From assembly GCA_963576785.1 (NCBI GenBank), contig OY756144.1:992001-1056000 (forward strand): a stretch of DNA of 64,000 nt, written 5' to 3'. The position numbers and the translations under genes are program-made. Under the pieces are notes generated by a model, which was not told the DNA's origin, searched no databases, and saw only the letters and a program-made list of their open reading frames with translations. Positions 46,801 through 58,320 of the stretch are shown here, piece by piece. The first letter of the stretch is position 1. Each line of letters opens with the position of its first letter. Origin of the DNA: Chlorophyllum brunneum (taxonomy: Eukaryota > Basidiomycota > Agaricomycetes > Agaricales > Agaricaceae).

Positions 46801-46989
46801 GTCCGAGGACACCGCATGAAAGGGAAACGAAAACAGTACCTAATACACTGGAAAGGATATACGTCCGAAGAAGATACATGGGAAGACGAAACAAACTTAG
46901 ACAGCGCCAAGGAAGCAGTACAAGAATTCATAAGCAAGATTTCGAGGACGAAACCTATAAAAAGGGGAGGTAAAAAACAGCAAGTATGA
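43877..46989 (+). pseudogene. gypsy-4 pol, disabled by a 286-bp deletion
   Basis: Open from before its first ATG (43877) in the -1 frame to gag. Protease LVDSGCTHTCIA; reverse transcriptase LVNYMDDFVIPG; RNase H VEVDASGYGVGAVLS and the [12 protein letters not shown] region. Then a deletion at 45738-45750, compared with gypsy-1, removes the end of RNase H and the start of the integrase zinc finger and shifts frame (TGA at 45752). After it the frame resumes as integrase (CDTCQRNK, IDMIGPLPES, IISDRGPQFASKF) and a chromodomain (VDEVRGHRMKGKRKQYLIHWKGY) with a basic KPIKRGGKKQQ end. No other stop was seen, so the deletion is the only lesion. Confidence 0.9.
46956..46970 (+). promoter_or_regulatory. 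conserved TATAAAAAG / internal purine tract before ORF3
   Basis: TATAAAAAGGGGAGG is found at the 3' end of pol in all four gypsy elements (22341, 26411-26424 complement, 46956, 50119). It resembles both a TATA box 130 bp before ORF3 and the purine tract next to the 3' LTR. It also encodes the basic tail of integrase. Confidence 0.4.
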
Positions 46990-47089
46990 ACAGCAAACCT
47001 CGCATCTCAAGTAACCACTACACTCATCGCATCACTCGTGGTATTCACTTCACCCTTGACTTTGCCAACTATCTCTACCACAATACACC

Positions 47090-47926
47090 ATGCCCGCCGA
47101 ACGCCAACTTACCCCGTACCCCTACCTCGCAGAATTTGAAGAACTCGTCCCAGAAAGGACCAACCAGGAAGAAATCGTAGAAGGAGAAACCCTAGTCGAC
47201 ACCATAATACTACTGGGAGCAGCGGTAAAAGCAACCCAAGAAGGAGCCTCGAAAATTATGGACACCTTATCCGACGCCACTCCAAGACTCAATCAGTTCA
47301 TCATCAACGAAGGAAGGAGAGACCAACTGGAGAGACACTTGTACGAGATTAACGACGACTTGCAACTCCTCGTTATCTCCAACATACGAGCTCGGATGCA
47401 CAGTATCCTTGTAGCCCTAGCCGAACGACTCAATACGTACGAATCCAGAAGCACAGACAACCTCTCCCACCACATCGTTAATCGACTACTCGTTAGTAAC
47501 GACCCATTCCCCATCCAACACCACATCTGCCACACATGCGAACAAAAGACGCAAGAAAGAACCGCCGCTGACCGGTTACTCCACCCCGACATCGAAGAGG
47601 AAGTCGCTCACCTCCAAACCATACTCACCACGGTAGTACCCCCCATCACACCCATGACTTTCCACCCGCCGACAGGATATAATACTTTGAAATCAGAAGG
47701 AGAAAAGGACAACGATTATTGGAAAGAGATCGTGTACAAACTTTTAAGCAATCACACCAACGACAACACTACGTACAACAACCACACCCACTTCCTGTTT
47801 AAAGAAGGACCGCCACACGCACCCCTCTGGATTGGTTTACGACGTGTTGACAAGACACCTCTCATTGGAGGAAACAAGAAGGACTTGGCCAGAGCTCTGG
47901 GAGCGGCCGTACCTATGAACGAGTAA
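47090..47926 (+). CDS. gypsy-4 ORF3, conserved protein of unknown function (278 aa)
   Basis: Intact frame between pol and the 3' LTR, 100 bp after the pol stop. The first 160 residues look helical (GAAVKATQEGASKIMDTLS, RRDQLERHLYEINDDLQLL, NTYESRSTDNLSHHIV); a CHTCEQ pair follows. The last 90 residues form the most conserved block: YNTLKSEGEKDNDYWKEI, NHTHFLFKEGPPHAPLWIGL, LIGGNKKDLARALGA. There is no signal peptide or membrane segment, so it is not an envelope gene. Distant homologues occur at the same place in gypsy-2 and gypsy-3, with the same start (M-x-A-x-R..TP) and the same APFWIG core. I recognise no known domain. Conservation over two sublineages suggests it matters to the element. 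Confidence 0.8.
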   Translation: MPAERQLTPYPYLAEFEELVPERTNQEEIVEGETLVDTIILLGAAVKATQEGASKIMDTLSDATPRLNQFIINEGRRDQLERHLYEINDDLQLLVISNIRARMHSILVALAERLNTYESRSTDNLSHHIVNRLLVSNDPFPIQHHICHTCEQKTQERTAADRLLHPDIEEEVAHLQTILTTVVPPITPMTFHPPTGYNTLKSEGEKDNDYWKEIVYKLLSNHTNDNTTYNNHTHFLFKEGPPHAPLWIGLRRVDKTPLIGGNKKDLARALGAAVPMNE

Positions 47927-48036
47927 AAACACTCGTCGGGTTTTCTTAAACTTTAACAAATTCCATATGTTCTATCTTACAAAGGACCTTTACAGTAATA
48001 CGTATCATGAGGACATGAAGCTTGAAAGGGAGGTAT

Positions 48037-48336
48037 TGTTACGAATTATAGACCGTTCATTCCCATCATGCGCCCATTACCTCGTGTACTCTCATACTTG
48101 TTTCATCTTCTGTATCACCCTAGAGGCTGTGCCTCCTACCTGACTCGTTCTACTCCTCTCCTCTGACTCCGTTACTCGACTCCCTTATTATTAGCCTCTA
48201 CCACTAGTATATAAAGTGTAGTAATACTTGATGTATTCCTTACACTTTACCAATCGTATCATCCCTTCTTCCTCTCTCTACTTCCTTCCCTTTATCCAAA
48301 GGCTTGCAACCTGAGTCAGAGACTAAGGTCGTAACA
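48037..48336 (+). repeat. gypsy-4 3' LTR
   Basis: 300 bp, preceded by the purine tract GAAAGGGAGG. Essentially identical to the 5' LTR. Confidence 0.93.
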
Positions 48337-50249
48337 AGAATGTAACTACCAAATCTATGATAAAGAGTTACTCACCATTCGAGAAGCAATCAAAACCTGG
48401 AGACAGTATTTACTCGATGCAGATGAACCCTTCGAAATATGGACTGATCACAAAAACCTAGAATACTTCCAAAAACCACAGCAACTCATGGGATGACAAG
48501 CAAGGTGGCAGATGGAGCTACAAGAATACCATTACACACTGAAACATATCCCCAGAAAAACCAACACAAAAGCCGATGTCTTATCAAGGCTAACGAAAAC
48601 AGACACTACTCATGACAACACCGACATCACCTTACTACCCGACCACTTATTCGATGACAGTACAATCACCACAATCCGACAAATCTGGGAAATCTCAGGA
48701 GAAGAAGTTCTGAAACACCAACTACAAAAGGAGACAAGAAGAGAAACACAGTGGCTAAAAGAAAAAGAGAAGCGACCAAAGGAGGAATGGGAAACAGATA
48801 GAGTACCGATGTTCGAAAGAAGAATATATGTCCTACCCAACAACCAAATACGACAAGAAATACTATGACAATACCACGACGAAACAGATGTAGCACATCC
48901 AGGACAACATCGAATGATGGAACTCCTTAAATGGAGTTATTGGTGGCCCCAGATATGCAATGACATCAAACGATACATCAGGGGATGTGAAGCATACCAA
49001 CGAAACAAAATACTCTGAACAAGACCAACAACACATCTCCATCCACTACCAACACCAGCAGAATCTTGGGAGGAAATATCAATTGACATGATAGGACCAC
49101 TACCAGAATCAGAAGGATATGATGCAATACTTGTTATAGTTGATCATTTCAGCAAAATGATCAGATTATGTGCAGTCAACACCACCTTAATGTCCGAGGA
49201 ACTAGGAGATATCTATCGAGATGATATATGGAGAACACACGGAATACCCCAAAGAATTATCAGTGATAGAGGCCCACAATTTGCGTCCAAATTCATGGCA
49301 GAACTATGCCGAGCAACAGGAACCCAGCGAAACTTATCCACGGCATACCATCCACAAACCAACAGTCAAACAGAGCACACCAACCAGGAGGTTGAAACAT
49401 ACCTCAGAAACGTAATAAACCATGCTCAAGACAATTGGAAAAAATGGCTAGCCACAGCAGAATTCCAATACAATGACAAAACCCACACAGCCACTGGATA
49501 TTCACCATTCAAAATAGTTTATGGACGACACCCTTGGAAAGGAGATATAACAAGCATCACCAAAGCACCTGCAATCACGGAACGAATATAGGAGTTACAA
49601 AATATGCAACAAGAAGCGACAAAAATGTTACAATGCAGTCAGGAACAAATGGAGAAATGTAACAGCACTAAGCCAGAACATGAATACGCACTAGGAGAAC
49701 AAGTTTGGCTCAAAGCAAGTAATATCAAGACAACGAGACCAACCAAAAAGCTGGATCACAAATGATATGGACCATTCAGGATAAAAACGAAAATAGGCAA
49801 AACAAGCTACCAATTGGAACTACCTGAAACATGGGTGATACATGATATGTTTAATAGCAGACTCCTCTCCCCCTATCGAAAACCCAAGTTCGACAGCCAG
49901 TGCACCCCACCACTACCGATGCCCAAGATCATCAATGATGAAGAATAATAAGAGGTAGACAAAATCCAAGGACATCACAAAAGAGGACAACAAAATCAAT
50001 TCCTAGTACACTGGAAAGGGTATACCTCCGAAGAAGACACATGGGAGAATGAGTCAGAGTTAGGAAATGCTAAGGAGGCAGTTCAAGAATTTTTAGACAA
50101 GATTTTGAGGACGAAACCTATAAAAAGGGGGGGTAAAAAGTGACAATTATGAACAACAAACCTCGTGTTACAAGAGATCACTATACTCGATGCACCTCAC
50201 GCTGTATCCATTGCACCCTAAACTTTGCCGATTACCTTCACAACACGCC

Positions 50250-51116
50250 ATGCATGCCAAACGCAAACCCACTCCCTTCCCAGCCAACGACGCAGAATTT
50301 GAACAAGAACTTAACAACCTCCTCGATGCCCAGTCCACCAAAGATCAAATTGAATACTATACTGCCACAACCAAAGGACTCACATACATCGCCCATGCCA
50401 TCAATAATCTCCAAATCCAAGCCAAAGCCCTGAGCCACATTCTACTCGTCACCACTACCAGAGCCCTTCCCACTGCCATGTCAACTGGGAAACATGAACT
50501 CATGAAGGAGTTATTAGACAAAGCAGCCACCGACCTCAATGTATTAGTGCACTCTGATGCAAAGAAATGCATCCAAAGTGCCTTAATCATGACAGACGAA
50601 AGACTCAATCACCTTACTGACTCGAGCGACAACCCTACCTATAGACTTGTGTGAAAACTAATGGATCTCAACTCATATACCTCCACTACCTTACCCGACA
50701 AGCCACCCTACCACAAAGATGATGAACAGGACTGGTTAGATGAAGGAATCGAGGGAATCGACAAATCTGTCCCAGACCATCTAATAGAACTGGATATGTG
50801 AGATGAAGTAGACCATCTCCTTATACAACTGCCTAATATGGACCCACCACCCAAACCAATGATATACAACCCACCCCCATCTTATCTTACACTCAAAGAT
50901 GGAGGACAGTTCAAAGAAAACTACTGGGAAGAGATAATACATAACCTCATCGCAGCTGAAACAAATGATACCACTATATTCAAAGGACGCACCATAGCCC
51001 TCTTCAGAGGAGGCCAAGACCATGCCCCCTTTTGGATTGGATGTCAATACAAATCAGGAACCCCGATGATTGGTCCTACCAAACATCAACTTGTCAATGC
51101 CTTACACAAAGAATAA
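50250..51116 (+). pseudogene. gypsy-3 ORF3, unknown function, two premature stops
   Basis: Starts at ATG 50250 (MHAKRKPTPFPANDAEFEQE). Stops at 50652-50654 and near 50800 interrupt one frame that continues to TAA 51116. N-terminal helical part and C-terminal block (PPSYLTLKDGGQFKENYWEEI, DHAPFWIGCQYKSG) align with gypsy-4 ORF3, though much diverged. No membrane segment. Confidence 0.7.
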
Positions 51117-51171
51117 GACGACAAGTAGACTATGGTATTTTATGGGGTCATGAAAGTAAAAAGGGAGGTAT

Positions 51172-51464
51172 TGTTATGAACTATAGATAGACAGTACATT
51201 CCTATCATGCACCCATCACATTTATCATTCCTATGTATCTGTTTCACCCCTTATAGCTGTACTCTTACTGACTTGTTCTACTCGTCCCCTATGACTCCTT
51301 TACTCTGCTCCTTTATTCTTAGCTTGTACCACTAGTATATAAAGTGTAGTAATACTTGATGTATTCCTTACACTTTACCAATCATATCATCCCTTACTCT
51401 TCTCTCTACTCCCTTGTTTTTATCCAAAGACTTGCAACCTGAGTCTCAGACTAAGGTTGTAACA
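51172..51464 (+). repeat. gypsy-3 3' LTR
   Basis: 293 bp, preceded by the purine tract AAAAAGGGAGG. Confidence 0.92.
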
Positions 51465-51602
51465 ATTACTATACTTTATATACTAGTGGTAGGTGCTAAG
51501 ATTCAGGGAATGGAGTAAAGGAGTCATAGGGAATGAGTAGGATGAGTCATTAAGAGTACAGTTATAAGGGATGAAATAGGAGATAAAATGGATACACAAG
51601 AA

Positions 51603-52300
51603 TTTTTTTTTTATTTTTTTATTTTTAAATCATCAATTTATATAGCGGTGCTCGATCGCAGTCCGTGTGTACATACATACAACTGCATACTCGTACAAAT
51701 TGTTCAGAGAAGGGAAAGTAAACTAACCCCGCGAGACTCGACGCCATCTAGCGCGTACACTAGAGAGGTGATTGGTACCAAAGCTGTCCTGAGAGAAAGA
51801 GTGAGAGAGAGAGAAACAGATAGAAGGGGAACTATCTACTTGCAATCACAAGGGAGAACAGCAAACAGTACTAGCGTGTGGGAGGGTTCTTGGCCCCGCA
51901 CCACGGGAATGATGGGGAAAGGAAGGAATACTATATAAATAGTACACTAGCAAAGGAGGGAGAGACAGAGAAATGAGGTGAAATCCATAACCGTGAGAGC
52001 AAAAGAAAAAAGGGGAGGGAGAGAAAGGAGCCAACCTGAACCTCTGACGGACTTGATGATGACGTGGTGGGGGAATTGACCTGGCACAGATACAAGGGCA
52101 TTCAGCTTCTGGGGGGAAGGTGAACGCAGAGGGATTGCAGCGCAAGAAGTTGGTGAACTCCTTGATAGTGCCGATGCCAAAGTGGTGGTCGAAGTTCTGG
52201 CACCGATATAGGATGTGCAATCTGGTTTGAACCATTTGGTTGTCGCAGTGGTGGCAGGCCAGATCCTCGTTGGGGAAGAACCGTAGGCAGTACTCCCCCG
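51603..52300 (-). mobile_element. 5'-truncated LINE copy in the broken gypsy LTR
   Basis: A T-rich tail (poly-A of the minus strand) leads into the LINE 3' UTR and the last part of ORF2, with the zinc-finger block GEYCLRFFPNEDLACHHC and HILYRC. A 12-13 bp target duplication GGATACACAAGAA flanks it (51590-51602; 52300-52312). It is about 0.7 kb long and diverged from the full LINE, so it is a separate insertion. Confidence 0.85.
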
Positions 52301-54270
52301 GATACACAAGAATGATGAGTACGACAGGCACATAATAGGAATATAGTATTTATCTATAGTTCATAACAACCCTAAAGGTCCAAACCATCCGCCTTCTCAA
52401 AGAGATGATCCGGATATATAACCATTCATATCCTATACCCCTGTTGAAGATGATTGGAATGCTGGTCCTTCTGTACCATGAGGTCACTTGAATCAAATAC
52501 TGGTTCCTGAAATACCCCAGAGACTGCAAAGAACCAGAAAAGTATCTGAACATCCAGAAAACTTCTATGGTTCTACAAAGCATCTGACCAAAATTCTCCA
52601 GAACTATGAGATGTTCCAACCTCCTAAGTCAAAATTGACAAGTTCTACAAGTAGACTTGTTAGACAAATTTGATCAGAGGCTTCCAAACCTGGAATAATC
52701 AATAGACGTTCTCAGCATGAAGCTTCTACAATAGAAAACTTATGCAGAGAAGGAGGAGTAGGAATAATCAATTATCTATGTACTCAAAAAGTTGAATTAC
52801 CATGAGTTCCTATTACTTTCAAGGATCTAGATCAACTACCATCAGAAGAGAAATCTAAATGGTGGAAAGCATGCTTAGAAGAGTTAGATTTGCTCAGAGA
52901 AAGACATGTTCATAACTTAGCTAAACTTCCACCTAGAAGAAAAGCTGTCAAAAATAGATAGGTCTTCATACCCAAATCAGGTGGTTAATACCATACTTGA
53001 CCAGTAGCAAAAGAATTCTCTCAAATAGAGGGAATCAATTATGATGAACTATTTTCACCAGTAGTCCATTATGAGACAGCACAACTCATATTTGCAGTCA
53101 CTACTCTCAATGAGTAGGAAATGCTCAGTTTAGATGTTAAAACTGCTTATCTCTACAGAAAACTGGATGAAGAGGCTAGACTTCTACAAGAGAAATGAGC
53201 ACTTTTTATGAAGAAATGGGAATACCAGAACCTTGGTCTAACAAAAGAGTTTCTTGGCATGAAAATTTTGTGAAATCCTATAAACTGATCAATTACCCTA
53301 GACTAAATAGATTATCTAGGAAAAGTTCTTGATCAATTTAAAGTAATTGGAAAAGAAGAAATCCCATTACCAAATGGATTTAACTTTGAGTCCAATACAG
53401 GACAAGCAACACCTGACTTCATAAAGAGGTATCAATAGTTAGTAGGATCAGTTATGTATCTGATGATAGGCAGTCAGCCCAATATAGCTTTTGCCACTAT
53501 CAAGTTATCACAATATATGACCAATCCTACTAAAGCATATTATAATGCAGGCTTACATTTGCTAAAGTATCTTAATGCTACTTGCAAATATAGAATTATA
53601 ATGGAAGTTCTATGCAAGGCCTTAATGCTTTTTCTGACTCTGATTGGGCTGGTGATCCAATTAGTCATAAATCTGCAACTGGATATTTCTGTTTATTAGC
53701 CAGCAGAGCCATTGCTTAGTTAAGTAGAAAACAGAAAACTGTTGCATTATCTTCCTCTGAAGCCAGGTATATGGCTTTGTCAGATTGCAGTCAACAACTT
53801 GTTTTTTTTTTTTTTTTTTTTTTTTAAATCAACAATTTATATAGTGGTGCTCGAACGCAGTCCACGTGTACATACATACAAAAGCAGAATGTACAGATTG
53901 TTCAGAGAAGGGAGAGTAAACTACAAGTAAACTAGCCCCACGAGACTCATTGTCATCTAGCGCATACACTAGAGAGGTGTTTGGTACCTACAATGTTCAG
54001 CGAAAAGAGAGAAGTAAAGGAAATCAGAAAGAGAGAGAGTGAGAGAGAGAGAAATTGATAGAAGATAAACTATCTACTTGCAATCACAAGGGGGAACATC
54101 AAATGGTACATAGCATGTGGGCAGGTATTTACCCAGGCACCACGGGAGAGATGAGAGTCGAATGAAAACTACATAAAATAGTAGACGAGCGGGGAGAGGG
54201 GGAGATAGAGAAATGAGTTGGAAATCCATAACCGGGAGAGCAAAAGAAAAAAGAAGAAAAGAGAAGAATC

Positions 54271-57200
54271 CTACGCAAGCGCAGACCCAAACCTCCTTTG
54301 GACTTGATGACAATGTAATGGTGGAATTGAACTGGCACAGATACGAGGGCGGTCAGGTTCCGGAGGGAAGCTGAACATGGAGGGGTTGTGATGCAAGAAG
54401 TTGACGAATGTCTTGATCATGTCGACACCAAAATGATGATCGAAGTTGTTGCATCGATACAGGATGTGTGACTGCATTTGCACCATTTGACTGTTGCAGT
54501 GGTGGCACGAAAGGTCCTCATTAGGAAAGAATCGTAGTCGATATTCTCCAATCGGGGTGTGGCATAGGATGGCGTGACAAGCTCTTGCAAAGAGCTGGGG
54601 CTGGTATCCGCATTCTCGTATCCATGGACCGGACTTGATGTGCGACGGTAAGGCAGAGGCCCCATTCGCTCTCACCGGGAGGTGGAGGAAGGAGCTACCG
54701 CTATAAGTCTTGAACCCGAACATGGCTTGCCATGTGTGAATGGCGTGTTCGGCAGACTTCTTGTGTAGGTAGTCGATCGAGTTCGGTACTCAGTAGTTAC
54801 GACCCCAGTTAGGCCAGGCAACCATTTGGATCCAGTCGTGAGTGGCTTTTTGTATCCCGTATTTGTATTTCGACAGCGTGTGATAGAAGGAAAGGCGGTG
54901 ACAGTCTGACTTGTTGAACCAAGCCAGGAGTGCCTTCGATGTAATAATGGACTGTCGTTGGCAGGAATGCGGCGAATAGTCAAGCAGGAGCCGGGAGGCC
55001 ATGATGGAGTCGGTGAACACGTGAATGTGCTCAACCTGGTCATATTCGTCAGTAGCGAGCACCTTGGTAATACCTAAGTACTGCGCTACTAGTTCTGTGT
55101 CCGTCGACGTGGTTCCTCCAAGCCTCTTCATGATAGAGTTCCCGCTGTCTAGATGTTGAATGGTGGCTGCCACTGTAAACTGGCTAGCAAGCGGATTGGG
55201 ATTGGGGTGGACCAAGCCGTCCGTACCAATCGTGATGGATTTCGCATCTGTTGTTGCATTCATTGTTATATCGTCCCAAAGCATCTTTGAGAGGTGAGGG
55301 TTGTCCCGGTTGAATCCTATAAAAGATACATTAGTAGAGAAATGGTCAAGTAACCTACGTCTGGGCCAGATAGATTTAGAAACAGAATTGAAATGTTCTA
55401 TATACCGAGTCTCGGGGGTGGGGTGCGAAAAGTCCATCACAGCTCCTAATGTCTTCTTCTTCTGAACCTCCGTGAAGTTCTTGATGTGAAGTTGGTGGGG
55501 GGAAGAGTGAAATTCCTTCGTCAATCTTGCCAAAGCATGTTCATCGTCCAACGTATGAAGCCTCGATGATTGTCATTCGGCCAGCTTTCAGAGATGAAGT
55601 TTGATGGGCATGAGCCCTGCGAGGGACTCTACGCCACCAGTGGGAGAAGTCCAGAAGGCCCCGGTGATCCAGAGTGCCACCCTTCTTTGCATTTTGTTAA
55701 GGATTTCACAAGTTCCCTTGGTGCAGGATCGATCGTGAAACCAGAGTCGATATCCATATGTCGCAACCGGCATGACACACGAACAGTACAACAGCCTCTT
55801 GTTGCTGGGGGACAAGCCCCTGATGGAGTTCCCTAGCATCTTCATTGCCTTGATTGTAGAGATCACTTTGGTGGAGTAGAATTGCACGTGTTCTTTGAAG
55901 GTCAATGTCCAATCGAAGTAGAAGCCAAGGTACTGCCAGTGGGTCTTCGGTTTGAGGGGGTTACAACCCGTGAACAGTGGGGATCCCAAGTCAATCGAGG
56001 GATTCGAGTCTTGTCTAGCATGCGTGAAGTGAAAGATCTCCGACTTGCCATGTTCAATTTCCAGGCCGAATTCGTTCATGAGCTGCTCCATTTCACGGTA
56101 CATGTGTTGAAGGATTTCCATGTTCTTTTCCAGAGATGGGGATTGCGCAACCAGAGTGCTATCGTCAACGAACGACAGGACATCCAAGTCCCACTTGTCA
56201 CGGTGTTCCTCCATACGGATGTTGAAGACGTGTAAGAGGGGGGCGAGGAATAGAGCAGAGAGAATAGGGCTAAGGGTTGAGCCCTGACCTACTCCTACCG
56301 CTGCGTCGTATTCTGGGGAAGTTTCATTGTTCCACCGGTAGGTAGTGCGGCATTCCTTAAGGTAGTTGTTGAAGAATGCGGCGACCTGGGGGGGAAATCC
56401 TTGTCGTCGTAGAATTTCGATAAGGAGATTGTGGTTGAGGGAGGAGAAGAACTGGGCCACGTTGAATGCAAGCACCGATGTTTTCTTCTTCTTTGTCCAA
56501 GCTTCCCGAATAATGTGCATCAGGAAGAGACCTGCGTCCTCAGTGGACCTTTGGTGAATTGCTCCCAATTGGTGTGGATGAAGGACCTTGAATTTAACGG
56601 CCTCAAATTGGAGTCGTTTGGCAAGCATTTTTTCAATTAGCTTGCCGAATGTGTTGAGGAGGACGATCGGTCAGAACGCCTTCGGAGTGGAGTAGTCGGG
56701 TTTGTTAGGTTTTGGGATGATCACCAATGTTGACTTTTTGAAGTGGGTAGGCCAGTGTCCGATGTTCAAACACGCACTACTGATTTTGAGGAATAGACCA
56801 GCACAAGTTTCATCAGCGACGATCTGTTTGAGATGGGACCAGGAAATATGGTCGGGACTGGGGGAAGAAGAATTCGAGGTATCCTTGAGCGACTCCATCA
56901 TCTCAAGGAGAGAGAAGTCTATCCAAGTCCTATTCTCTGTTCCATTTGGAGGAGGGAGCTCATCTAGAACTGCCGCGTTCGTTGGTCTATTGCGGGCAGC
57001 ATTGTAGTATTGGTCGAGAGCCGTCCACAGATTGTCTAATGTGAGACAAGGTCGGCCGTTGTGATGCATGGCTTCCACAGCCGGGAGTGCGCAGTCCTTA
57101 ACCCATGGCATGAGATTCCACAGGTGTTTCCGGTCAACAGAGATTTCTTGTATCTTTTTGTTGAAGTATGCTCTTTTCGTCCTCCTCGTAGTCTTACGAA

Positions 57201-58320
57201 AAGCATTCCATTTGCACTTGTTCTTGCGGTCCGCGCAGTGTGTAGCGAGTGCCGTGGAGCACTCCTCATTCCACCAGGTCTTGGATCTAGTGGTAATCTT
57301 GGTTTTCTTCACATTCCAGGTCCAGGATCTCTCAAACAAAACTCCCAATTCAGCAACAGCTCTCTCTAGCTCATCCGCGTCATTCATCGGCCAGTTTTGG
57401 TTCTTGATTCCTTCTACGATATCCATCAGGAACCTGGTTTCCTCCTCTGAATCCTTGGGGATGGTCAATCTTTCGACGACGACATCCATCTGCGGAATAG
57501 GTAACCTGATTAGCAAGGGGGCATGGTCCAAGTTGTACCGATCACCGTCCTGGATAGCATGGCAGGGAATGTGTGGTAGCGTTCCCGAGACGAAGAGTAG
57601 GTCAATGACCGTGTCCGGTAGGTTGGGGTCCGAGGTGTAACGGGTCGGCTTGGCCTCAAATGGAATTGTCCTCACAAGATTGAGGGCTTCGGTGACCATA
57701 AGGAGTCAGTCTGCACTCGCCGGATGTTGATCCATTGAAGGGTCCCAATGCTCCGATCTAATATTGATGTCTCCTCCCATAAGAAGAAAGGGCGGGAGAT
57801 TGAAAAGTCGCTCCTTGAGGAAGTGGAGTGCAGTGTTATGGCTGTCGTTATAGACATTCAGCAGCAGTAATTCTTCTCCTCCTGCCTATAGAGATACACA
57901 CAGGAGGTCTCGATGATCGATTAAGTCTCTTCAGATGGAAGGTCGGAGTCGTTTCAGCCTTTTATGAGCGAAGGTGAGGACTCTTGGAGTGGTACGATGT
58001 TCCATGTTGACCGTACGTTGAGGGTATTGTCGGCGTCCCACTTGAAGGACTTCTTCAGCGATAATCGGGTATGATAGAAGCATCCAGTCCAGATGGACTG
58101 GTCCTCCTACAAGGGGAGATCCGTCGTTAGAGACAGATGAGGGGATGTCACAGAGGAATCTCCATGGGGGTTCTTGTATTAGGAGGAGGTTGACATCACC
58201 TCTACGTGCGAGGACTGTCTCCATCACTCCATATGATCTACCAACATTATGAGAGCAAACCTTCAACTCACTCAATAGAGAGCAAGGAGGTCTGTCTTGA
58301 TCATCGTGGTTGTTATTCAT
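54271..58320 (-). pseudogene. LINE ORF2 (endonuclease-RT-RNaseH), multiple premature stops
   Basis: One frame from ATG 58320 to 54271, about 1350 codons. Endonuclease: LKVCSHNVGRSYGVMETVL, LLIQEPPW, LLMGGDINIRSEHWDP, DTVIDLLFVSG, YNLDHAPLLI. Reverse transcriptase: SSPSPDHISWSHLKQI, HQLGAIHQRSTEDA, VGVGQGSTLSPILSALF and the FVDDS box (LSFVDDSTLVAQS). RNase H: ITIGTDGLVHPNP, TDTELVAQYLGI, HVFTDSIMAS. The C-terminus has CHHC-x11-H-x4-C. The first catalytic Asp of RT is Asn here (AFNVAQFF, codon 56461-56463). Stops at 57931, near 57880, 57701, 56669, 55588, about 55573 and 54790 are mostly TGA in place of CGA. Confidence 0.9.

Larger units (their letters stand above)
42129..48336 (+). mobile_element. 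gypsy-4: youngest Ty3/gypsy chromovirus (6208 bp), nested in gypsy-3
   Basis: LTRs of 300 bp (42129-42428, 48037-48336) with one difference that I can find. Target duplication AGAAT at 42124-42128 and 48337-48341 lies inside the RNase H region of gypsy-3 pol. Gag and ORF3 are intact; pol is open except for one internal deletion. It is the best reference copy for the family in this window. Confidence 0.94.
40546..50143 (+). pseudogene. gypsy-3 pol, broken and split by gypsy-4
   Basis: First part 40546-42128: protease (LVDSGCTHMCIA), reverse transcriptase (VINYMDNFVI, where the YMDD box has become YMDN) and RNase H (VDTSGYGVGAVLS). The frame is shifted near 41275. It resumes at 48342 after gypsy-4 with [10 protein letters not shown], then integrase core (IISDRGPQFASKF, 49088-49591) and a chromodomain remnant, ending at TGA 50141-50143. 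The lost second Asp of YMDD alone would disable the enzyme. Confidence 0.85.
38913..51464 (+). mobile_element. gypsy-3: Ty3/gypsy chromovirus, host of gypsy-4
   Basis: LTRs of 293 bp at 38913-39205 and 51172-51464 enclose gag, pol and ORF3. Target duplication ATTAC at 38908-38912 and 51465-51469. Without gypsy-4 the element is about 6.3 kb. LTRs differ at about nine sites (3%), so it is older than gypsy-4. The self-complementary primer site is at 39207-39218. Many stops and a small deletion near 41279 inactivate it. Confidence 0.92.
38839..52368 (-). repeat. broken gypsy LTR, split by gypsy-3 and a LINE tail
   Basis: A single minus-oriented gypsy LTR lacking roughly its first 45 bp. It survives as three pieces: 38839-38912, then 51470-51602 after gypsy-3, then about 52314-52368 after the LINE tail, ending TTCATAACA. 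It directly follows the gypsy-2 5' LTR and directly precedes the right-arm copia remnant. Confidence 0.75.
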
